A DNA stretch of 34,846 nt from a virus: positions 1 to 34,846 of IMG/VR virus record IMGVR_UViG_3300024239_000199. One strand, written 5' to 3'. The notes below the pieces were generated by a model. It searched no databases, was not told the DNA's origin, and saw only the letters and a program-made list of their open reading frames with translations. This document shows positions 29,441-34,846 of the stretch, piece after piece; position 1 is the first letter of the stretch; every line of letters starts with the position of its first letter. The position numbers and the translations under genes are program-made.

Positions 29441-30638
29441 ATACATTCTTCTTAGTCAATGTTACTAATGAGTTTACATCAACAACTTTGCCATCTACTA
29501 GCATTAATGCTTTAGTAATCATATCATCAGTATCGTTGTCTTCATACCTCTTTATAGTCATGTTTAAATTACTGTTTAATACATAATCAGTAGGATTGAA
29601 TAAGAAAGCAAAAACATGTGTTGTAGCCCCTGTTGGATCATAAGAAGTCATATAATCATTTAAGATAACTCTTCTTCCAAGTAATGTTCTTTCTGAACTT
29701 CCATTTATTCCATAGTTAACTCTTGCAATTGGTTGACCATTTGTGTCAACAATTCCAATGAAAGACATGAATGTCTTTTTAGTCATAAACCATACTGCTC
29801 CATTTTCATATGCTAATGGTAAAGCAGCTTCTGCTGAAATTAAAACATTATAATCTAACTTTGCTGCCTTTGCTACATCAATATTTTGACCTGATGCAAC
29901 TGTTTCTGTTAATATTCCTTTTGGTTGTCCTGTTCCAGATCCATTTATAATAGATTGCTCTAAAGCTTTAGTCATAGCTTCAACTACATTGTTAACAAAC
30001 GTAGTTTCAAATACTGGAAGTGCCATTACATCAACTTCTAAAGAGTTAGAAATTGCACATCTTAATTTGTGATATGCGAATGTAATGGAACCACCCAAAG
30101 ATTTCTTTTGCTTTTCACTTGTTACTCCTTCCGCTACCCAAGATGCAGTCGGTTTAACTGTAGATGTAGGAATTGTTAATCCGCCTTTATATGATGTTCT
30201 AGTAACTAAAGGAAGTATCATTCCTGTAGCTTCCATCTTTTCAATAATTCTAGATAAAACTGTTTCAGGAATCATTTCTCCAACATCAGTAGTCTTAGTT
30301 GGACCCGCTGCGTTTTTAAATTCTCCTGTTATTGGAGTTCCCTTTGTAACATAATTCATAAATGCTTTTCTATACTCAACAGTATTTGAAAAATCCTCTG
30401 AAGCCACATCTCCTATTTTATTATTTTCCTTATTTACTGGTGCTGCAGGATTAATTTTAGTATTATCTCTTAATGCATTTAAATTGGCTAATGCTTTAGC
30501 TTCATTCTCAAACTTATTATCTAAGTCTTGAATTTCTTGCATTTTAGACTGTCCTTCTTGTAGCTTACCTTCATTTATTAAGTTTTCTGCCTCTGTATAA
30601 AGTCCATTTCTTAATTCTAAATACTTTTCTTTGTTCAT
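29439..30638 (-). CDS. Major capsid protein, HK97 fold
   Basis: The 399-residue protein carries an N-terminal delta domain (about 1-95; helical, NEKYLELRNGLYTEAENLIN) that serves as scaffold and is removed by the protease. The HK97 core follows: TTDVGEMIPETVLSRIIEKM, then SWVAEGVTSEKQKKSLGGSI (E-loop region), INGSGTGQPKGILTE and the C-terminal TKALMLVDGKVVDVNSLVTL. ATG 30638 overlaps the protease stop (TAATG). The gene order protease-capsid-connector is classic. Confidence 0.95.
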   Translation of the reverse strand: MNKEKYLELRNGLYTEAENLINEGKLQEGQSKMQEIQDLDNKFENEAKALANLNALRDNTKINPAAPVNKENNKIGDVASEDFSNTVEYRKAFMNYVTKGTPITGEFKNAAGPTKTTDVGEMIPETVLSRIIEKMEATGMILPLVTRTSYKGGLTIPTSTVKPTASWVAEGVTSEKQKKSLGGSITFAYHKLRCAISNSLEVDVMALPVFETTFVNNVVEAMTKALEQSIINGSGTGQPKGILTETVASGQNIDVAKAAKLDYNVLISAEAALPLAYENGAVWFMTKKTFMSFIGIVDTNGQPIARVNYGINGSSERTLLGRRVILNDYMTSYDPTGATTHVFAFLFNPTDYVLNSNLNMTIKRYEDNDTDDMITKALMLVDGKVVDVNSLVTLTKKNV

Positions 30639-31372
30639 TATTGAACGCCTCCTCTTAATTTAAGTAATTGTAGTTTTGCTTTATTTTGTTGTAATAAAAA
30701 ATCAACCTTATCATTTCTAATAGGTTGATTAATAACTGGATTATAATTTTTAAATTTTACTAGTAGGCTATTATCGAGTTTACCAACACTATTACAAAAC
30801 GTAATAGCATTGCTTTTCAATGAATTAAGTAAATTATTATCTACTTTTTCATCAGAATACATTATTTCATCAATTAACCCTAGTTCTAAAGCTTCATCTG
30901 CTGTTAACCATGTTTCTGCATCCATTAATTTGTATGCATCCTCTTCTGACATGCCAGTCTTTAACATATAAGCATTAGCAATAGTTTTATTAGCCTTTTT
31001 TAAAACTTCTACACTATGCTCCATATCCCTATAATCTCCACTGGTTGACGTTGATACATTATGTATCATTATCTCTCCTAAAGGAGACATCTTACATTTA
31101 CCAGCCATAGCAATTACACTTGCTATACTAGCACATAGTCCATGTATTTCTATTGTTACTTCTCCACTATAATTTTTTAATTCATTAAAGATTTCACATC
31201 CAGCAAATACATCACCTCCGCCACTATTTATTTTAATAGTAACCGGTTGACCATTAGCATTTTTTAATGCTCTTGTAATCTTAACTGGAGATGTAGCCTG
31301 AATACCATACCAATCATATAGCCATTCATTACCACTTGGTACTACTTCCCCTTTAACATCAATAAATATCAT
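30638..31372 (-). CDS. Head maturation protease, ClpP-like (S14)
   Basis: A 244-residue Clp-type protease that trims the capsid delta domain during maturation. The nucleophile is S82 in GLCASIASVIAMAG and the general base H104 in GEIMIHNVSTST; the oxyanion strand NSGGGDVFAG precedes. An acid residue is expected in the later helical region. The C-terminal extension after residue 190 is typical of phage forms. It lies between portal and capsid genes and overlaps the capsid start. Confidence 0.93.
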   Translation of the reverse strand: MIFIDVKGEVVPSGNEWLYDWYGIQATSPVKITRALKNANGQPVTIKINSGGGDVFAGCEIFNELKNYSGEVTIEIHGLCASIASVIAMAGKCKMSPLGEIMIHNVSTSTSGDYRDMEHSVEVLKKANKTIANAYMLKTGMSEEDAYKLMDAETWLTADEALELGLIDEIMYSDEKVDNNLLNSLKSNAITFCNSVGKLDNSLLVKFKNYNPVINQPIRNDKVDFLLQQNKAKLQLLKLRGGVQ

Positions 31373-31374
31373 TA

Positions 31375-32529
31375 TTATTCACCTCCTTCCCCGATAGCAA
31401 TAGTATCTAATCTTCTTAGTGGTTTGTCACCACCTTCTACTGGTGGAAGATTTAAAACTTCTCTCCACTCATTAGGTGTCATTGCCCCTCTGTCTACCAT
31501 TGCTTGTAAACCTAACTTAGTTGACATTGAAGCATATTGAAGGTTGTTGGCAGAATAAATTATTTTATTGCCAAAACCTCTTTCACGTCTTGAAAATAGT
31601 TTTCTAGTATCTTCATTTGTCCATTGCATAGCAACAGGCTCTATTTCACTTTCATAATACGAATTCCACTCATCTTCATTGTACTTACTTTGAACAATCT
31701 TCTCATTAGTATTAAAAAATGAGTATATTCTTTGAGTTGTTCTATCAATTACTGCAGCATTAGGTACATAATCCTTAGGGTCTATTTGAATTGCATCAGC
31801 CTTACTATCTATACCAGCAGCTCCACCGCTATTTTCAATATTAAGAAAAGTATTTGTAAAGTCTTCTGTTTGTTTTTTAACATCTTCTGGGCGCATACTA
31901 GTATTAAACTTTAATAACCACTTTATTATGCCTGAGTTTTTAATAGCTTTCACAATGCCTTGGTCTGTAGTTGATACAACTTCCATTAATGGAAGTAAAG
32001 CTTCTCTAGGGCTGTCTCCAAAGATATCATTTTCATTTATATCCTGTCTTAAATGAATAATATCTTTATATGGATAAGTAACTATTTTCCCATTTCTATT
32101 AGTAAACTTTAAATATAATTCTCCAGTAGAATCATACTTAGCTTCAACGGATATGCAGGGTATATTGTACATTTCAATAGGATAATCATTTTCATCTTTT
32201 AGAATTAATGCAAATGCATTGTTATTTAAAGCCAATTGAGTTGCCATTTTTTCTCTAAATACTTGCCCACTCATATAAGGATTAGGTTCTTCATAGAGAA
32301 ATCTAATATATGGTTCTGGATTAACTTTAAATCCTTCTACAGCATTATTTCTTATATGCTGCGGAACAAGCTTTCCTATGGCTTTTACTTTAGGTCTTAT
32401 ACAAGCTCTTACTATATCACTTTTATATATGGTACCATTCCATGAATAAAAGCCATTGCCTCTATCTTCAATTAACTCAAATCTAGTTTTAGGTATACTT
32501 CTATTTAATAGATTTTTTATAAATCCCAT
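31375..32529 (-). CDS. Portal protein, HK97 family
   Basis: The 384-residue portal forms the dodecameric DNA gate. Family segments are SDIVRACIRPKVKAIGKLVP, NPYMSGQVFREKMATQLALN, NNAFALILKDENDYPIEMYN, IIHLRQDINENDIFGDSPRE and the clip/wing region up to NEWREVLNLPPVEGGDKPLR. The length is slightly shorter than average. ATG 32529 follows GGAGGGAGGTGAG. It follows large terminase by 15 bases. Confidence 0.93.
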   Translation of the reverse strand: MGFIKNLLNRSIPKTRFELIEDRGNGFYSWNGTIYKSDIVRACIRPKVKAIGKLVPQHIRNNAVEGFKVNPEPYIRFLYEEPNPYMSGQVFREKMATQLALNNNAFALILKDENDYPIEMYNIPCISVEAKYDSTGELYLKFTNRNGKIVTYPYKDIIHLRQDINENDIFGDSPREALLPLMEVVSTTDQGIVKAIKNSGIIKWLLKFNTSMRPEDVKKQTEDFTNTFLNIENSGGAAGIDSKADAIQIDPKDYVPNAAVIDRTTQRIYSFFNTNEKIVQSKYNEDEWNSYYESEIEPVAMQWTNEDTRKLFSRRERGFGNKIIYSANNLQYASMSTKLGLQAMVDRGAMTPNEWREVLNLPPVEGGDKPLRRLDTIAIGEGGE

Positions 32530-32544
32530 ATTCTCACCTCCCTC

Positions 32545-34251
32545 CTAGATCATATTGATGTAATCATCATAGTGTCTTTCTAGACATACATAAGCATTCA
32601 ATAAACTTGCCATACCGTCTATTCTCTTTCTTTGGTTATTAGTCTTACATGGCTGAATATTTAGGTTCTTATCTGTTTCTATTGCTGTATTAGTAAGACA
32701 CCATTTTAAAATTGAATTATTGTTGTAATTAATTTTTTTCTTCTCTAAATCTGCGCCTAAACTCTTCATTGGCCCTGAAAGAGTTTTCTTTCCTTGTATA
32801 ACAGGCTCCATGCTATCCTTTCCAAAATGGCTTTTCATTTCTTGAACCCAATACTCTGCTGACCAACTATCGTAACCACTCCAAGGAATATAAATATCCC
32901 ATTCATTTTGCATTTCTAAAAACCATTCTGTTACATGCTTATAATGAACCTTATTTCCTTCTACAGTTCTTAATAATCCAAGGTCTCGCCATGTGTCATA
33001 AGGTATATTGTCTTCTTTAACCCTCTGCTCTAATAAATCTTCTGGAAGCCAATACATTTGATTACAATAAATAGTGTCATCACCTGGTAACATGAATATT
33101 ATTGTTGCACAAGTCAAGTCAGTAGTTGAAGAAAGGTCTGCTCCACCGATTGCATACTTAGGTTTTAATAAAGATAAATCATAGGTAGCCTTATTATTTA
33201 CTTGTTCAAAAGTTAACCATGCCTCTGATGATGTTTCTCTTATATTAAAATCTTTACAAACTAAGTTTTTAACTAATAGTGAGTTTGCAATAGCTTTATT
33301 AACCTTTGTTCTTAATTGATCTATTCTCTTTATTGTTCCTAGTCCTGGATTTGCTTTCATCCAGCACTCTTCATTAGTCCACTCACTTCTTTTGTCAAGT
33401 TCATATACTATAGGTAAAAATCTTTCATTCTTGTATCCATTTTCATCTTCATATCCATTAATGACTTGCTCTGCTTCATCATATTTAATATCATAGATAC
33501 ATTCTCTTACTGTTCCAGCGGTAGTAGTTATAAAAATTAATGGTTGTTCCCTTGCAGTAGTACCATCTACGATAACATCATATAAATTTTTATCTTTCCA
33601 AGCATGAATTTCGTCTAGTAATGCTCCGTGAACATTTAAGCCATCTAATGTATCTGAATCAGATCCTAATGGTTTAAAAAAAGAATCATTAAAGTCACAT
33701 ACCATCTCGCTAACTAGAGTTTTAATTCTTTTTAGTAAGACTTTTGACTTTCTAACCATTCTCTTTGCTTCTAACCATATGATTTTTGCTTGGTCTTTTT
33801 TAGTCGCAACTGCAAACACTTCTGCTCCTGGTTCTCCATCTGCAACTTGAAGATATAAGCCAATAGCTGCTGCTAAAGTTGATTTTCCATTTTTTCTACC
33901 AACTATAAGTAAAACTTCTTGATATTTTCTAGTACCATCAATCTTATGAACCATACCAAATGTTGCTGCAACTAAAGCCTTCTGCCAAAGCTCCATTATA
34001 AAAGGTTTGCCTCCAAGTTTACCTTTGGAATGTTTACAGTAATTCTCTATGAACTCTAGAGCATGATTAGCTTTTTTAGGATCATACTCCCACTCTGAAT
34101 TAGTATCATTAATAATTCTCACTAATTCTTTATAAACTTTGAAAATTTTATTGCTTACACTTTTCCTATTGTTTTCTATCCAGTTAAAATATTCAATAAT
34201 AGGATTATAAGTAAGCTCATAAATAATCCTTCTAGTTTTTACACTTATCAT
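32545..34251 (-). CDS. terL: Large terminase subunit
   Basis: The 568-residue packaging motor has an N-terminal ATPase with Walker A GRKNGKST (118-125), Walker B ALLDEIH (D213/E214), and the coupling segment VDGTTAREQPLIFITTTAGT. A C-terminal RNase H-like nuclease begins IGGADLSSTTDLTCATI and carries further acidic residues near SGYDSWSAEYW. It belongs to the phage terminase family of HK97-like and P27-associated phages. It overlaps the small-subunit stop by four bases. The GRKNGKS motif makes the call certain. Confidence 0.96.
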   Translation of the reverse strand: MISVKTRRIIYELTYNPIIEYFNWIENNRKSVSNKIFKVYKELVRIINDTNSEWEYDPKKANHALEFIENYCKHSKGKLGGKPFIMELWQKALVAATFGMVHKIDGTRKYQEVLLIVGRKNGKSTLAAAIGLYLQVADGEPGAEVFAVATKKDQAKIIWLEAKRMVRKSKVLLKRIKTLVSEMVCDFNDSFFKPLGSDSDTLDGLNVHGALLDEIHAWKDKNLYDVIVDGTTAREQPLIFITTTAGTVRECIYDIKYDEAEQVINGYEDENGYKNERFLPIVYELDKRSEWTNEECWMKANPGLGTIKRIDQLRTKVNKAIANSLLVKNLVCKDFNIRETSSEAWLTFEQVNNKATYDLSLLKPKYAIGGADLSSTTDLTCATIIFMLPGDDTIYCNQMYWLPEDLLEQRVKEDNIPYDTWRDLGLLRTVEGNKVHYKHVTEWFLEMQNEWDIYIPWSGYDSWSAEYWVQEMKSHFGKDSMEPVIQGKKTLSGPMKSLGADLEKKKINYNNNSILKWCLTNTAIETDKNLNIQPCKTNNQRKRIDGMASLLNAYVCLERHYDDYINMI

Positions 34252-34625
34252 TTGCTACTCACAAAATCATCAAAGCCATCATCGATTATTTTCTGTGCTG
34301 AATCTTTGGGTAATAAATCTGTTAATGACTTCATTGCAGAAATGAAATTTTTAATCATGGTATTATAAATTTCAACCTCAGGTGACTTTTTAGTTCCCCA
34401 CTGGTTCTCTCCATTCTGATATTCACATGTTAACCCATTTTTATTAAGGTGGTCTTGTAGCTCCCTTAAGGTAACAGCCATGAAAGCAGCATTCTCAACA
34501 ACAGATTGAACGGTCTTTTTAAACTTAGGCTCCATGTCTTTGAATAACTTGTTAAGTTTTGCTATCTCTTTTTTTATTTCTTGTTGTTTTGCTATCTCAT
34601 TATATCTCGCATTTTTATTGTTCAC
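34248..34625 (-). CDS. terS: Small terminase subunit, P27-like
   Basis: A 125-residue helical protein starting at GTG 34625 behind GAGGTGAAAAG. The coiled-coil start, ENAAFMAVTLRELQDHLNKN, GLTCEYQNGENQWGTKKSPE and YNTMIKNFISAMKSLTDLLP match P27-family small terminases, which recognise the packaging site and load the large subunit. The cos site is probably in the non-coding stretch 34626-34718 next to it. Confidence comes from family segments and position. Confidence 0.88.
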   Translation of the reverse strand: MNNKNARYNEIAKQQEIKKEIAKLNKLFKDMEPKFKKTVQSVVENAAFMAVTLRELQDHLNKNGLTCEYQNGENQWGTKKSPEVEIYNTMIKNFISAMKSLTDLLPKDSAQKIIDDGFDDFVSSK

Positions 34626-34718
34626 CTTTTCACCTCATTTCGTTCTACACCCCCTCTCCAAAACTCCCTGTGTGTTCTTTGAATGTACCTCATCGGTCCT
34701 TAGGGATGATTGTGTAAA

Positions 34719-34846
34719 TTATTTTATGGGGGGGGATTGTATTAAATCTCCATTGCAATCGAACATCAATCCATCTCTTATTACATCATGTTTTCTTCCA
34801 AAGGTTTTCTTATTATGACATGCTAAACATAAGTATTGAAGATTGC
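34719..34846 (-). CDS. HNH endonuclease, C-terminal part (cut by window end)
   Basis: The frame runs leftward from the window end: NLQYLCLACHNKKTFGRK, then a short acidic end finishing SPPIK and TAA at 34719-34721. CLACHNKKT is the second zinc pair and terminal histidine of the HNH fold. It has no start within the window and complements the N-terminal half at bases 1-176. A run of eight G at 34728-34735 falls near the 3' end. The stretch between this stop and the small terminase (34626-34718) holds no gene. Confidence 0.88.
   Translation of the reverse strand, partial: NLQYLCLACHNKKTFGRKHDVIRDGLMFDCNGDLIQSPPIK

Noticed and set aside
34728-34735. Run of eight G as the cos overhang
   Set aside because: It lies within the HNH reading frame, and nothing but its composition suggests a cleavage site; it may equally be a sequencing-sensitive homopolymer.
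1-34846. tRNA, rRNA genes or insertion sequences with transposase
   Set aside because: No cloverleaf-like element ending in a T-arm, no ribosomal sequence and no transposase motif were seen in a read of both strands.

Overview
The window is an almost complete temperate phage genome from a low-GC Gram-positive host, most likely a Clostridium. The DNA is strongly A+T-rich by eye, ribosome-binding sites are strong GGAGG-type, and GTG and TTG starts are frequent. The virion genes are those of a long-tailed siphovirus with an HK97-type head: HK97-fold capsid, ClpP-like protease, Dit and gp37-like tail proteins, a 997-residue tape measure and no sheath. The two window ends carry the two halves of one HNH endonuclease gene. 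The molecule is therefore circular, or a permuted or cohesive-ended linear form, opened inside that gene, with roughly 20 bases apparently missing at the junction.

Layout. From the right end leftward, all on the minus strand, come the late genes: HNH (3' half), small and large terminase, portal, protease, capsid, four connector and tail-completion proteins, major tail protein, tail chaperones made by a -1 frameshift, tape measure, Dit, tail lysin-type protein, baseplate/fibre protein, two small proteins, holin and amidase (34846 to 18535), closed by a terminator at 18503-18531. A plus-strand block follows (12320-18504): CI/ImmR-like repressor, ImmA-type metalloprotease, a membrane-anchored DUF4041/T5orf172 (GIY-YIG) protein, a large serine integrase with a recognisable attP, a start-less HTH reading frame running out of attP, a repeat-rich 400 bp stretch, and a XerC/D-like tyrosine recombinase. 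Divergent promoters at 12199-12299 separate this block from the leftward early genes.

Early region (12164 to 1, minus strand): Cro-like protein, an oppositely oriented membrane-protein gene, an HTH regulator, small genes, a RepA_N-type initiator with iteron-like repeats inside its own gene and a likely antisense RNA upstream, a DnaC-like loader, an ArpU/sigma-like late regulator, small genes, a metal-sensing cassette (CmtR-like ArsR plus Fe-S metallochaperone), a NdpA-like nucleoid protein, further small genes, a terminator, then a catalytic-domain-only tyrosine recombinase and the HNH gene leading into the terminases.

How it works together. Repressor and ImmA hold lysogeny. The serine integrase uses the attP beside its own 3' end. 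RepA and DnaC load the host helicase at repeats inside repA. The sigma-like protein probably switches on the HNH-to-amidase late operon. The least ordinary parts are the attP/start-less HTH arrangement, three recombinases in one genome, the RepA_N antisense-RNA module and the metal cassette with matching palindromic elements at its edges.
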